In this document: piece by piece, positions 36,622 through 46,373 of the stretch
Position numbering within the stretch: position 1 is the first letter of the stretch
Layout: every line of letters begins with the position of its first letter
Source of the DNA: Pelorhabdus rhamnosifermentans
GTDB taxonomy: Bacteria > Bacillota > Negativicutes > UMGS1260
Assembly (NCBI RefSeq): GCF_018835585.1
Contig: NZ_JAHGVE010000015.1
Coordinates: 1 to 64,000 of the forward strand
Length of the DNA stretch: 64,000 nucleotides
Direction: 5' to 3'
The notes under the pieces: generated by a model
Databases searched by the model: none
Told to the model about the DNA's origin: nothing
What the model saw: only the letters and a program-made list of their open reading frames with translations
Translations under genes and position numbers: made by a program

Positions 36622-36665
36622 ATGTACTACTCCTTTTTTTTCATATTCATATGTACTACTCCTTT
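36620..36665. repeat. Tandem duplication of the OMP start region
   Basis: CATATGTACTACTCCTTT occurs at about 36620 and again at about 36650. On the minus strand this duplicates the ribosome site AGGAG and the spacing to the start codon, so an upstream decoy initiation site exists. Confidence 0.6.
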
Positions 36666-36807
36666 AATTTTAATTAGCAGTTCAATTGTACTACGACTTA
36701 AGCAGTCTTTTGGTTCGGTCTCAAAGGCACAGAAGGAAAAAACTATATCGGCTGATGCGGCGGTACGAATGTATTGTGGCAACCTCTATTTCGTAAAAAA
36801 ATAATTT

Positions 36808-36853
36808 CCCCGCAAGTATTACTAACTTCGAAAAGTCAGCAATACTTGCGGGG
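36808..36853. terminator. Strong stem-loop, possible minus-strand terminator
   Basis: CCCCGCAAGTATT pairs perfectly with AATACTTGCGGGG. T-rich sequence follows in minus orientation. There is no minus-strand gene between 36860 and 38055, so the role is unclear. The rest of 36666-37038 shows no gene. Confidence 0.6.
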
Positions 36854-37038
36854 AATTCCGGCTTAAACAATTTTCGCGTAGATAAGAGGATTTCGTGTAA
36901 CAGTATGGAAGATTATAGTGAAAGAATCCTATGGGAATGAACTTGTGAAATCCGGGTGGCGAACAGATCGATAGAACGCAGAGATAATGCTAATCATGTA
37001 AGTTGCTAAAAAGATAAGGGGAGAGGGAGAAAGTAATT

Positions 37039-38055
37039 ATGAATTATAAGGAAGTACTGGAAAATGCACGTACCTGTATCGGGAGTTACTGCAAGGCCTG
37101 CAATGTCTGCAATGGTATTGTCTGTAAAAGCACCATTCCTGGACCAGGGGCCAAAGGCGTTGGAGACACAGCCATTCGCAACTATCAGAAATGGCAGGAA
37201 ATTCGAGTCAATATGGATACACTCTGTGTGAGCAAACCAGTAGATACAACACTGGAGTTATTTGGTCAGACCTTTGAATATCCATTCTTCGCAGGACCTG
37301 TTGGTGCGGTAAATATGCACTACAGTGATAAATTTAGCGATATGACTTATAATGATATCTTGGTTTCTGCCTGCAGGGAAAATGGAATAGCTGCGTTTAC
37401 TGGTGATGGTACAAATCCGCAAGTCATGGAGAGTGCAACAGAGGCAATAGCGAAGGTGAATGGTTATGGTATTCCCACTGTTAAACCATGGAATATGGAT
37501 ACAATCAAAGTGAAAATGGATCTGGTGCATAAGGCAGGTGCCTTTGCTGTTGCCATGGATGTAGATGCAGCTGGATTGCCTTTCTTGAAAAATATGACAC
37601 CTCCGGCTGGCGGAAAATCAGTCGACGAGCTTCGTAGCATTTCTGAAATTGCCGGTATCCCGTTTATTGTAAAGGGGATTATGAGCATAAAGGGTGCGTT
37701 GAAGGCAAAAGAAGCAGGAGCAAAAGCAATTGTTGTTTCTAATCATGGTGGCAGGGTGCTTGATCAGTGTCCGTCAACTGCGGAAGTGCTTCCGGAAATT
37801 GCAGAGGCTGTCGGAAACGAGATGAAGATTCTAGTTGATGGTGGTATCCGTTCTGGTACAGATATTTTCAAGGCTTTAGCACTCGGTGCAGACGGTGTCC
37901 TAATCTGTCGTCCGTTTGTAACAGCTGTTTATGGCGGCGAAAAGGAAGGCGTGAAGGTTTATATTGAAAAATTGGCTGGAGAATTAAAGGATACGATGGC
38001 GATGTGTGGTGCTTTTAGCCTAAGTGAAATCACAAAGGATATGGTACGTAGATAA
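37039..38055 (+). CDS. FMN-dependent alpha-hydroxy-acid oxidase family protein
   Basis: A 338-residue TIM-barrel flavoenzyme of the lactate/glycolate oxidase family. Signatures include the catalytic-loop SNHGGRVLDQCPSTAEVLPEI, ILVDGGIRSGTDIFKALALG, and GVLICRPFV. A Cys-rich N-terminus (CIGSYCKACNVCNGIVC) is unusual for the family and could bind a metal or cluster. In anaerobes such proteins probably act as dehydrogenases or isomerases rather than oxidases. It is monocistronic with its own terminator. Confidence 0.85.
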   Translation: MNYKEVLENARTCIGSYCKACNVCNGIVCKSTIPGPGAKGVGDTAIRNYQKWQEIRVNMDTLCVSKPVDTTLELFGQTFEYPFFAGPVGAVNMHYSDKFSDMTYNDILVSACRENGIAAFTGDGTNPQVMESATEAIAKVNGYGIPTVKPWNMDTIKVKMDLVHKAGAFAVAMDVDAAGLPFLKNMTPPAGGKSVDELRSISEIAGIPFIVKGIMSIKGALKAKEAGAKAIVVSNHGGRVLDQCPSTAEVLPEIAEAVGNEMKILVDGGIRSGTDIFKALALGADGVLICRPFVTAVYGGEKEGVKVYIEKLAGELKDTMAMCGAFSLSEITKDMVRR

Positions 38056-38065
38056 CTTTTTTTGT

Positions 38066-38104
38066 TGCCCCTTTTCCGTCAGATACGGGAGAGGGGCATT
38101 TTTA
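38066..38104 (+). terminator. Terminator after the FMN enzyme
   Basis: TGCCCCTTTTCCGT pairs with ACGGGAGAGGGGCA (one mismatch and G-T pairs), followed by TTTTTAAA. Confidence 0.85.
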
Positions 38105-38200
38105 AATTGTATTGTTTAAAAACTTGTTTTTGTAGCATAATAATCGAGAAAAATAGGTTGTACTTGTAACAAATGGTGTCCCAAGATGAAGGTGGACGAT

Positions 38201-39139
38201 ATGAACATTATTAAACCTATGCTCGCTAAACAAGCGGAATTGCCGAAAAATGATAAAGAATATGGTTTTGAAATCAAATGGGATGGGATGAGGGTGATTC
38301 TGTATTGTCAGAATGACCACATACAAATTTTGAGTCGCAACCAAAAAGATGTTACATTACAATATCCTGAACTAAAAGGGATTGCTACGGCTAAACGTCA
38401 GTTTATCCTAGATGGAGAAATTGTTTATTTTGATTACAATGGGAAACCGTCCTTTTCAGGACTGCAGCATCGAATGGGCTTAAGTGAAACGAAAAGTATT
38501 GAATCAAGAATGAAAGAGTATCCTGTGAACTATATTATTTTTGATATATTGTCCTTACAAGAAGAATCAACACTGAATCTACCCTATATAGTGCGGCGCG
38601 AAACACTGAAAAAACTAAATCTAGAAGGACCTGCATGGCAAACGCCAGATTACAAATTGGGCTCGGGTAGTGAGATGATGAGTGCTATTCGACAAATGGG
38701 ACTAGAAGGAATTATAGCCAAACGGTTAACAAGCATATATTCACCTGATAAGCGAAACGGGGACTGGTTAAAAATTAAGAACAAGCAGCGCCAAGAATTG
38801 GTAATTGGCGGGTGGATATCTGGTAAAGGGGGCCGCCATGATCAAATTGGGGCTTTATTACTAGGGTATTATGATAAGCACCAGCTTAAATATGCAGGCA
38901 AGGTAGGAACAGGTTTCACTTTGGCTACATTAGAGCACTTAAAATCATTAATGGCACCGATTGCTATCAAGCAAAACCCTTTTGACAGCAGTGTCCCGCA
39001 TAGAGAAGCTATGTTTGTACAACCTGTTTTTGTATGCGAGATTGAGTTTACTGAGTGGACGTCACATAGTACTTTGCGTCACCCGTCTTTTAAAGGGTTA
39101 AGAATGGATAAGTCGGCGTATGAAGTTGTACGAGAATAA
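38201..39139 (+). CDS. ATP-dependent DNA ligase of the NHEJ system (LigD ligase domain)
   Basis: A 312-residue ligase. The adenylation motif EIKWDGMR supplies the Lys nucleophile. Other nucleotidyltransferase motifs follow (FILDGEIVYFD, EGIIAKRL, WLKIKNKQRQELVIGGW). The C-terminal OB domain ends the protein. ATG 38201 follows AAGGTGGA; ATG 38186 is less likely. It is the first gene of a ligase-Ku-polymerase operon. In many bacteria these activities are fused as LigD; here the ligase is separate and no phosphoesterase domain is present. Confidence 0.92.
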   Translation: MNIIKPMLAKQAELPKNDKEYGFEIKWDGMRVILYCQNDHIQILSRNQKDVTLQYPELKGIATAKRQFILDGEIVYFDYNGKPSFSGLQHRMGLSETKSIESRMKEYPVNYIIFDILSLQEESTLNLPYIVRRETLKKLNLEGPAWQTPDYKLGSGSEMMSAIRQMGLEGIIAKRLTSIYSPDKRNGDWLKIKNKQRQELVIGGWISGKGGRHDQIGALLLGYYDKHQLKYAGKVGTGFTLATLEHLKSLMAPIAIKQNPFDSSVPHREAMFVQPVFVCEIEFTEWTSHSTLRHPSFKGLRMDKSAYEVVRE

Positions 39140-39165
39140 TAAATTAAGCGTTGGGAGGATTTATT

Positions 39166-39996
39166 ATGTTACGACCCATATGGAATGGCGCAATTACCTT
39201 TGGTCTTGTTAATGTGCCGATAAAACTATACAGTACAGTAAGAAAGAGAAATGTGCGATTTAATCAGTTGCGTAAAAGTGATGGTTGTCGTATTCAGCAA
39301 AAAAAAGTATGTGCAACAGATGGTGCTGAGGTTGCTAATCAAGAGATTGTCAAGGGCTATGAAGTGTCTCCTGACCGTTATGTGGTGGTTACTGATGAGG
39401 AATTATCCGCTTTGAGTCCTAGGGCATCACGCAACATAGACATCCAAGATTTTGTGAACTTGGAACAAATAGACCCGATTTATTATGTACAATCCTATTA
39501 TCTTGTGCCTGACAAAGGGGCCGGTAAAGCTTATTCTTTGTTGCTGGCAGCAATGAAAAAGTCCAAGAAAGTGGCAATTGCCAGGTTTGTGTTGCGAAAT
39601 AAAGAATACCTTAGTGCTATTCGCCCGGCAGAAAATATGTTGAGTCTATCTACAATGTATTTTGCTGATGAAATCGTATCTCAGTCTGAATTAGAGGGAT
39701 TGCCTGAACCTGAAGCGGAACCGGGTGATCGTGAACTAACAGTTGCCTTACAGCTTGTTGAATCACTATCCAATAATTTTGAACCGGAAAAATATAAAGA
39801 TGAATATCGGGCTAAAGTTCTTGAATTGATTGAAGATAAAGCGGAGGGTCAGACTGTAGTAGTAGAGAAAGCACCTGAAAATCCAAAAGGTAAAGTGATT
39901 GATTTGATGGCGGCACTTGAGGCCAGTTTATCGGCGATCAAAAAGGATAATCACAACAAGAAATCTAACGAAAGGAAGCGAAAGGCGCATGCCTAA
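39166..39996 (+). CDS. ku: Ku protein, non-homologous end joining
   Basis: A 276-residue bacterial Ku, the homodimeric ring that binds DNA double-strand ends. The N-terminus MLRPIWNGAITFGLVNVPIK is diagnostic, and the beta-barrel core continues to about residue 250. The C-terminal tail is Lys-rich, as is usual for tethering and ligase recruitment. ATG 39166 follows TTGGGAGG. The stop overlaps the polymerase gene's start by 8 bp. End joining fits a spore-forming lifestyle. Confidence 0.95.
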   Translation: MLRPIWNGAITFGLVNVPIKLYSTVRKRNVRFNQLRKSDGCRIQQKKVCATDGAEVANQEIVKGYEVSPDRYVVVTDEELSALSPRASRNIDIQDFVNLEQIDPIYYVQSYYLVPDKGAGKAYSLLLAAMKKSKKVAIARFVLRNKEYLSAIRPAENMLSLSTMYFADEIVSQSELEGLPEPEAEPGDRELTVALQLVESLSNNFEPEKYKDEYRAKVLELIEDKAEGQTVVVEKAPENPKGKVIDLMAALEASLSAIKKDNHNKKSNERKRKAHA

Positions 39997-40891
39997 TAAT
40001 ACTGTGCTCGATATTGCTGGAACGCAGTTAACGCTTTCCAATCTTGAAAAAGTCTTTTACCCGAAGAGTGGGTTTAATAAAAAACAAATGATCGACTATT
40101 ATATACGGATTTCTCCATTTTTACTGCCTCATTTGGCGGGACGGCCGCTGACGTTAAAGCGCTATCCACATGGTTCTGATGGCAAGTTTTTTTATCAAAA
40201 GGAATGCCCGGCTTCAAGACCTGAGTGGCTGTCAACTACACCGATATGGAGCAAAAGTAATAATAAGCATATTTGTTATTGTGTAGTAGATAACTTGTCT
40301 GCTTTAGTGTGGACGGCCAATATGGCAGCACTTGAATTGCATACATCCCTATCTAGCAGTGAAAATATTGATGTGCCAACGATGATGGTGTTTGATCTTG
40401 ATCCAGGATGGCCAGCTACTATAGTGGAATGCACACAGGTAGCATTGTGGTTGCTGGAATTTTTTGCGAAGGCAAATTTGCAGAGTTATCCAAAGACATC
40501 AGGATCCAAAGGGCTACAGATTTATGTTCCTTTGAATACACCTGTAGATTATAGTCAGACAAAATCTTTGGCTCATAAGCTAGCACAAATGCTAGAAAAA
40601 AAATTCCCGAATCAGGTAGTTTCTAAAATGAATAAAAATTTAAGGCCTGGAAAGGTATTTATTGACTGGAGCCAAAATGATCCCCATAAAACAACCGTAT
40701 GCGTTTATTCATTACGGGCACGTGAGGAGCCAACAGTTTCGACGCCTGTAACTTGGTTAGAAATAGAGCAGGTATGGAAGAGCAAAGATGCTGAGCAGCT
40801 GGTCTTTACTGCTGCAAAAGTACTTGAACGAGTAAAGAATATGGGAGATTTATTTGCTCCTGTGCTTACAACAAAACAATATCTATCTTAA
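39989..40891 (+). CDS. NHEJ polymerase (LigD Pol / archaeo-eukaryotic primase domain)
   Basis: A 300-residue LigD-type polymerase, which fills gaps with ribonucleotides at broken ends. Signatures are SNLEKVFYPKSGF, GRPLTLKRYPHG, MMVFDLDPG with the metal-binding Asp pair, and KTSGSKGLQIYVPL. The start at 39989 overlaps the Ku gene, indicating coupled translation. With the ligase and Ku genes it forms a complete NHEJ operon with split LigD. Confidence 0.92.
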   Translation: MPNNTVLDIAGTQLTLSNLEKVFYPKSGFNKKQMIDYYIRISPFLLPHLAGRPLTLKRYPHGSDGKFFYQKECPASRPEWLSTTPIWSKSNNKHICYCVVDNLSALVWTANMAALELHTSLSSSENIDVPTMMVFDLDPGWPATIVECTQVALWLLEFFAKANLQSYPKTSGSKGLQIYVPLNTPVDYSQTKSLAHKLAQMLEKKFPNQVVSKMNKNLRPGKVFIDWSQNDPHKTTVCVYSLRAREEPTVSTPVTWLEIEQVWKSKDAEQLVFTAAKVLERVKNMGDLFAPVLTTKQYLS

Positions 40892-41059
40892 AATGATGGC
40901 TATTCCTCGGAAGGCCTTTTTTCCCATATTATCCCGCTCTCGATTTATGCAGCAGAGGTAGGGCATAATTGTTTTATAGAGCAGCACCTATGACATTATA
41001 TAGCATAGACTATAATGTTCCGATATCCAAATCTTTGTTTAAAATGAGGAGGTGTTGTT

Positions 41060-41164
41060 ATGGGTTTTGGAGGTCGTGGTTTTGGAGGCAACGGGATCAT
41101 TATCATCATTATTATTTTGCTCCTGTTTTTTTGCTGCGGGGATAACGACTCAGCTAGTTGTTAA
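41060..41164 (+). CDS. YjcZ-like small sporulation-type membrane protein
   Basis: A 34-residue ORF with an AGGAGG site. The N-terminus is Gly/Phe-rich (MGFGGRGFGGNG), then nine Ile/Leu in a row form a membrane helix, and a short CCGDNDSASC tail follows. This is the pattern of tiny YjcZ-family proteins of spore-formers. A terminator lies at 41283-41327. Confidence 0.65.
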   Translation: MGFGGRGFGGNGIIIIIIILLLFFCCGDNDSASC

Positions 41165-41282
41165 TTAGTATTTTGTACCCGGTTGTTGGGAGCGACTGAT
41201 CGACCGCGTAAATAGAACGGAATATCAAAGCCTGTACTTAGCAAAACGTTACGTTATCAGAAATAACCATTGTTGTAAATAT

Positions 41283-41327
41283 AAAGTTCCTATCCTGGCC
41301 ATTGCGGCTGTGGTAGGGACTTTTTTT
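41283..41327 (+). terminator. Terminator
   Basis: AAAGTTCCTA pairs with TAGGGACTTT (one G-T pair) around a 21-nt loop, followed by a run of T. 41330-41690 holds no gene that I trust. Confidence 0.7.
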
Positions 41328-41697
41328 GTACGACGAGGTATGTCGATATCCTTTTGGGAATAAGTATCGCTTATCCAAGCAAGAATGCTTGGGTGAAAGA
41401 GCTAGGAATTGCGAATATAAAATTGCTTGCTGATTTTTTGGCACATGGAAAAGGGGCAAAAAACAAAAAAAATTACCTTGTTTTTTTGTATGAAAACATG
41501 CTACAATATTACATATTGGTGAGCTGTATGAGGTTGAGTGATCCCCATTCTTTCTTGCAGCAAACCCTTCATAAAGTGATAAAAAAGTAATCGTTCTAAA
41601 TGCATGAGGGTTCGTCCCAAATGAGAAGGCGAGAGAATAGATGTAATATTTGAGGAGCATATTGCGTGTATGTTCCCATTTTATTATTGACACTTCT

Positions 41698-41730
41698 ATC
41701 CTTGTGCCTATTTGGGTACAAGGATTTTTA
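41698..41730 (+). terminator. Stem-loop with T-run just upstream of the TM1266 gene
   Basis: ATCCTTGT pairs with ACAAGGAT, followed by TTTTT, 25 bp before the next start codon. A TTGACA lies immediately upstream at 41687. It could be a terminator of an upstream transcript or an attenuator in the hydG operon leader. Confidence 0.5.
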
Positions 41731-41754
41731 CATTGAAGAGAAAGGAGTTATTTT

Positions 41755-42018
41755 ATGGAAACTAGAATTGCCCTCATTGGAATTGTCGTTGAAAATAAGG
41801 ATTCTGTCAGAAAACTGAACGAAATTCTTCACGAATATGGAGAATATATTGTAGGTAGAATGGGAATCCCCTATCCTAAACGTAATATTTCAGTTATTAG
41901 CATTGTTATGGATGCACCTAGTGATACTGTCAGTGCTCTCTCCGGCAAGTTAGGAATGATTCCCCATGTTAATATTAAAACGGTATATTCTAAGCTATCT
42001 TCAAGCGCAGATGAATGA
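41755..42018 (+). CDS. TM1266-family iron-only hydrogenase system regulator
   Basis: An 87-residue ACT-like protein (ETRIALIGIVVENKDSVRKL, GEYIVGRMGIPYP, SALSGKLGMIPHVNIKTVYSK in pieces). The family is encoded next to hydEFG genes and is thought to regulate [FeFe]-hydrogenase. The AAAGGAG ribosome site is good. It lies 90 bp before hydG, consistent with an operon. Confidence 0.85.
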   Translation: METRIALIGIVVENKDSVRKLNEILHEYGEYIVGRMGIPYPKRNISVISIVMDAPSDTVSALSGKLGMIPHVNIKTVYSKLSSSADE

Positions 42019-42108
42019 CAAGCACTCGTGTTAGGTAAGTGGTGCTTATTTTCGAAGCTGAACTAGGGGATCTTTTTAGAAAATAATGCGAAAAAAGGAG
42101 TATTGACA

Positions 42109-43527
42109 ATGTATAATTGTAAATCAAAAAATGCGACGGAATTTATTGACGATCAAGAAATCTTGGACACGATTGCTTTTGCTCAGAAAAATAAAAGTAA
42201 TCGTGAATTAATCGACAGCCTTTTGGAGCGGGCTAAGGATTGCAAAGGCCTGACTCATCGTGAAGCGGCAGTGCTTCTAGAGTGTGACTTAGAAGATGAA
42301 AACGAAAAAATGATGTCCCTAGCAAAAGAAATTAAGCAAAAGTTTTATGGGAACCGCATTGTTATGTTTGCTCCTTTATATTTATCTAACTACTGTATCA
42401 ATGGCTGTGTATACTGTCCCTATCACCATGGAAATAAAAATATTTCTCGTAAAAAACTTTCACAAGAGGAGATTGCGCGTGAAGTGATTGCTTTACAAGA
42501 TTTGGGACATAAACGTTTGGCTTTGGAAACAGGAGAAGATCCTATTAACAATCCTATCGACTATGTATTGGAAAGCATTAAAACAATTTACAGCATTAAA
42601 CATAAAAATGGTGCTATTCGTCGTGTGAATGTCAATATTGCTGCAACAACTGTGGAAAATTATCGTAAGCTCAAGGATGCAGGCATTGGGACCTATATTC
42701 TTTTTCAAGAAACTTATAATAAACAGAGCTATGAAGAATTGCACCCGACTGGACCCAAGCACGACTATGCATATCATACTGAAGCGATGGACCGTGCCAT
42801 GGAAGGTGGAATTGACGATGTAGGTGTGGGTGTTTTGTTTGGTTTAAACATGTATCGTTACGATTTTATTGGCTTACTGATGCATGCTGAACATTTAGAG
42901 GCGACCATGGGGGTTGGGCCGCATACCATCAGTGTTCCTCGGATTCGACCGGCAGATGATATTAACCCCGAAGACTTTACTGATGCGATTTCCGACGATA
43001 TATTCGCTAAAATAGTTACTGTCATCCGTATTGCTGTTCCGTATACCGGAATGATTGTTTCCACCCGTGAATCGAAGAAAACGCGTGAACGAGTGCTTCA
43101 ATTAGGTATCTCCCAAATCAGCGGTGGCTCTTGTACAAGTGTTGGCGGATATGATGAACCTGAAGCAGAAGATGATAATTCGGCACAGTTTGATGTAAAT
43201 GATACGAGAACGCTTGATGAAATTGTTAATTGGTTGCTCGGTATGGGCTTCATTCCGAGTTTCTGTACGGCTTGCTATCGTGAAGGACGTACAGGAGATC
43301 GTTTTATGAAACTTGTAAAATCCGGACAGATTGCTAACTGCTGTCAGCCAAATGCTTTGATGACGCTCAAAGAATATTTAGAGGACTATGCTTCGGCAGA
43401 TACTAAAATAAAGGGTGAGGCAGTCATTACCAAGGAAATCCCGCATATTACGAATGAAAAAGTTCGTGCAATTGCCATGGAACATTTAGTTGAACTTAAA
43501 GATGGAAAACGTGATTTCCGTTTTTAG
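42109..43527 (+). CDS. hydG: [FeFe]-hydrogenase maturase HydG
   Basis: A 472-residue radical SAM tyrosine lyase that splits Tyr to give the CO and CN ligands of the H-cluster. The SAM cluster motif is CINGCVYC (CX3CX2C). The C-terminal auxiliary cluster motif CTAC followed by CC about 22 residues later is intact. Other conserved parts are LALETGEDP and GISQISGGSCTSVGGY. The ATG follows AAAAAAGGAG. HydE, HydF and the hydrogenase are not in the window and must lie elsewhere. Confidence 0.97.
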   Translation: MYNCKSKNATEFIDDQEILDTIAFAQKNKSNRELIDSLLERAKDCKGLTHREAAVLLECDLEDENEKMMSLAKEIKQKFYGNRIVMFAPLYLSNYCINGCVYCPYHHGNKNISRKKLSQEEIAREVIALQDLGHKRLALETGEDPINNPIDYVLESIKTIYSIKHKNGAIRRVNVNIAATTVENYRKLKDAGIGTYILFQETYNKQSYEELHPTGPKHDYAYHTEAMDRAMEGGIDDVGVGVLFGLNMYRYDFIGLLMHAEHLEATMGVGPHTISVPRIRPADDINPEDFTDAISDDIFAKIVTVIRIAVPYTGMIVSTRESKKTRERVLQLGISQISGGSCTSVGGYDEPEAEDDNSAQFDVNDTRTLDEIVNWLLGMGFIPSFCTACYREGRTGDRFMKLVKSGQIANCCQPNALMTLKEYLEDYASADTKIKGEAVITKEIPHITNEKVRAIAMEHLVELKDGKRDFRF

Positions 43528-43790
43528 CGATTATTCTGTAAAAAGATGATAAGAGAAGCAGATTTACCGAACATGTCAGAAACAACAGAATCCAGGGCAA
43601 CATTGCAAACGGTAAAAGCATTTTGAAAACGATTCTTTTCACTGGATTTACAAGAAACAAGTTTAGAACGATAACGAGTATACTCACGGAGAATGTAAAA
43701 TGGCTTGGCAGGAATAAAACTACCCGGAACAAGACCAAGGCGAAATAAATCGCCAATCCATTTAGAATCAATGCCGTTCCCGATTGACAT
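43524..43790 (-). pseudogene. IS110-family transposase fragment
   Basis: On the minus strand the sequence reads DSKWIGDLFRLGLVPGSF, YILREYTRYRSKLV and SSEKNRFQNAF, the middle of an IS110 DEDD transposase. Both ends are missing. Confidence 0.8.
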
Positions 43791-43813
43791 GTGTCAAGGT
43801 AACGGCATTTTTG
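43770..43813 (+). terminator. Stem-loop between hydG and the OFA transporter
   Basis: AATGCCGTT pairs with AACGGCATT, with an inner TTGACA/TGTCAA palindrome, followed by TTTTTGA in plus orientation. Confidence 0.6.
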
Positions 43814-43832
43814 ATGCTTACACTATAATCTT

Positions 43833-45086
43833 CTAAACGGTTTTCATGCTGGAATCGTTTTGGATGGCTTTTTTTCTACGTTGATCTAATGTTCTGAAAA
43901 TGTAGGCGGCAATAAGGCCAAGAATATTTAAGCCGAGAGCAATCCAAAAAGCGTTGTTATAGGTTCCGGTTGATTCCCTTACTGTAGCAGCTATCATAGG
44001 GCCAAATATGGCAGCCAAACTAAATCCGATAAAAGTAATGCCATAATTTACCCCGAAATTTTTAAAGCCATATCGTTCGGTAATAATTCCTGGCATGGTA
44101 CTCATGAAGCCGCCAAAAACGGCGCCAATTCCGATTCCGGAGACAGCAAACCCGACGACAGAACCAGTTAAAGCCAGATTCAGCATGCACAAAGCCGAAA
44201 TGACGTACATAACAATAAGAGTATTAGAACGGCCGATATGATCCGAAGCAGCACCAAAAACAATGCGTCCCAGAGCGTTGGATATAGAAATCAAGCTAAG
44301 AAAGAGGGCCGCAATCATGGGGGTCAGTTGAAACATTTGTTGGCCAATTGGCGAGGCAGCGGATGTAATCATCAGTCCGGATAAAGCACCAAAAATAAGT
44401 ATGACTAATACTACCCACCACGTACCATCGCGTAGCATTTGATGCCAGACTTTGTCGGTTACTACTTGTTTTGCATTATTTGCAACTAGGGGAGGCTCCC
44501 AGCCTGCTGGCTTGAATCCCGCCGGAGCTTTTTTGATAAAGCAGGAGCCAACCAAAATAATGGCTAAAAATACAACGCCAAGGATTTTGAAAGTGTCAAG
44601 TACGCCTATATTGCTGATCATTGCGCTGGCAATTGGAGCAACAATCGTGGCTCCGGATCCATAGCCGGCCGCAACCAGACCGGAAGCAAGGCCTTGTTTA
44701 TCAGGAAAAAATTTTACGGTATTACCCAGTGTGCCGGAATAAATGACTCCGCCGCCAATGCCGGCGAGAACGCTGTAAGAAATGTAGAGCATTTCAATGC
44801 TTGAGATAAATCCGGTAATCAATAGTCCTGCACCGAACATAATACCGCCGATAATCACATTGGCTTTGCAGCCCAAACGGTCCTGGATATAACCGCCGCC
44901 GATCATAGCAACTGGACTTAAGCCATGAGTGATCGTAAAGGCCAGGGCAATCGCCGTAGCTGGCCAACCAAATAATTTTCCTAGTGGGAGAGCGAAGACG
45001 CTCCAGGCGTATAAAGTACCGCAACAAATGTTAATGACAATCGCGGCAACAAGAATTAGCCAGCGATTGTAGTGTTGTTCGGACAT
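43833..45086 (-). CDS. OFA-type MFS transporter
   Basis: A 417-residue, 12-helix permease of the oxalate/formate antiporter group. The start (NRWLILVAAIVINICCGTLYAWSVF in pieces), AFTITHGLSPVAMIGGGYIQDRLG and GIGGGVIYSGTLGNTVKFFPD are typical. The family moves small carboxylates. It is the last intact gene before the sigma-54 cluster, is encoded on the opposite strand, and could import a substrate for it, but no shared promoter is visible. Confidence 0.85.
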   Translation of the reverse strand: MSEQHYNRWLILVAAIVINICCGTLYAWSVFALPLGKLFGWPATAIALAFTITHGLSPVAMIGGGYIQDRLGCKANVIIGGIMFGAGLLITGFISSIEMLYISYSVLAGIGGGVIYSGTLGNTVKFFPDKQGLASGLVAAGYGSGATIVAPIASAMISNIGVLDTFKILGVVFLAIILVGSCFIKKAPAGFKPAGWEPPLVANNAKQVVTDKVWHQMLRDGTWWVVLVILIFGALSGLMITSAASPIGQQMFQLTPMIAALFLSLISISNALGRIVFGAASDHIGRSNTLIVMYVISALCMLNLALTGSVVGFAVSGIGIGAVFGGFMSTMPGIITERYGFKNFGVNYGITFIGFSLAAIFGPMIAATVRESTGTYNNAFWIALGLNILGLIAAYIFRTLDQRRKKAIQNDSSMKTV

Positions 45087-45702
45087 TCTATTTCCTTCTT
45101 TCGTTTTGGTGTAGTTTTAACAATCCAATAGATCAACGCAAGCACAGGTTGGCTCAGGGTTATTGGTCGATTGTTTATATACTTTTTTAAAGAAGGATGC
45201 ACCCAAAAATGAATGTGCTTATACATAGCCTGAGCAGGAATGAATCAAGTTTTTTCCTTCGGATCTTTGGCTAGCGCGTTATCTGGTAAATGTGTATTTC
45301 TTTTGTTTGACTCCGGCCATGGCAGAGCTGGCCTAAAACACCTCCTTTAATGGTAATTTAATGTTAATTTTGCTTGTTGTTTGATCGTTCCAATAGTTCA
45401 ATTTTTTTCCTGGTACCCCTCCCTTAGGCGTTGGTCCAATCGGACCTAATTTTTCCACCTGAATATTTTTTATGCAATAAGCGTGCCATCTGAGTAAAAG
45501 GGGCAGAGTGCTTGAATGACGCGATCATTCCACTTTTTTTAATTTTTCGAAGATGTCATTTTAAGATTGCTGAGCGTTCTAATGTACCAAGCTGGGAAAA
45601 AAAGTGGTAATTTATTAAAAATAGACAAATATTTTTTGCGATCCTAGTAGTATTTTAAGAGTGAAAAAACGCTGCGCAGGTTTTAAATTTATTGAATGAA
45701 GG

Positions 45703-45742
45703 AAGGACCGCCAACTAATTTTTAGTTGGCGGTCCTTTTGAT
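45703..45742. terminator. Perfect 16-bp terminator hairpin in a long gap
   Basis: AAGGACCGCCAACTAA pairs with its complement around a 4-nt loop, followed by TTTTG. No gene is seen in 45087-46373; the gap otherwise holds this hairpin and the sigma-54 promoter region of the next operon. Confidence 0.8.
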
Positions 45743-46145
45743 TACGGCGGGCATAAACAAATCGAGCTATTAGTAGATAGATCCCCTAGTAGACAGATTT
45801 CCAAAAAGATGTGAGGCATATCTGGTGACGCGTACCCACCGATTGATCATATTTGATAATAAATCATGACACAGGCAACAAGTACTGAGTTATCAGTTTC
45901 AAGTGCTTGTTTGATTTTTTACTTAAAAGCATTGCTTGTTACGGGGCTCTGGCATCGTATACAGTTCCTAAAATGATATTACGGTTGCAAAAAAGGATTA
46001 TGCGATATTTCTGTTGTTTTTCTGCTTTATACACTTATAAGTGAGAATGTATTGATGTCAAAAAAAGATTGGAAACTTTGTATTTGGTGAATGCTGAAGT
46101 CCGAATAATAGCGGTATTACGGCATTTGCCCAGGCACTAACAAAT

Positions 46146-46161
46146 TGGCACACTTATTGCA
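46146..46161 (+). promoter_or_regulatory. Sigma-54 promoter 1
   Basis: TGGCACACTTATTGCA matches the -24 (GG) and -12 (GC) consensus with exact 12-bp spacing. A half site TGTCA lies 90 bp upstream (46056) and a CACTTATAAGTG palindrome at 46032-46043. It drives the molybdopterin enzyme gene 213 bp downstream. Confidence 0.88.
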
Positions 46162-46373
46162 TAATTACTAAGTCGTAACATGAAAAAAATAAACGGATAT
46201 ACGGACTATTAAGATATGACTCATTTCATCCAGGGGTGGAAATAAGCGTATTATACCTTGGAGAGTAAATGGGTAATCTGGTCTGATAAGTTTCAGAGGG
46301 AGGTGGTATGGTTTAGAAAATCAGGGACTGGAAACATAGCTTTTTTAGAATTCTTGAAAGGGTTGATGAGATC

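Noticed and set aside
41238-41693. Overlapping ORFs on both strands between the YjcZ-like and TM1266 genes
   Set aside because: They overlap a terminator, have low-complexity Lys/Phe content and no ribosome site.
43496-43771. Minus-strand ORF overlapping the IS110 remnant in another frame
   Set aside because: The hydrophobic product is a frame shadow; the neighbouring frame shows clear IS110 homology.
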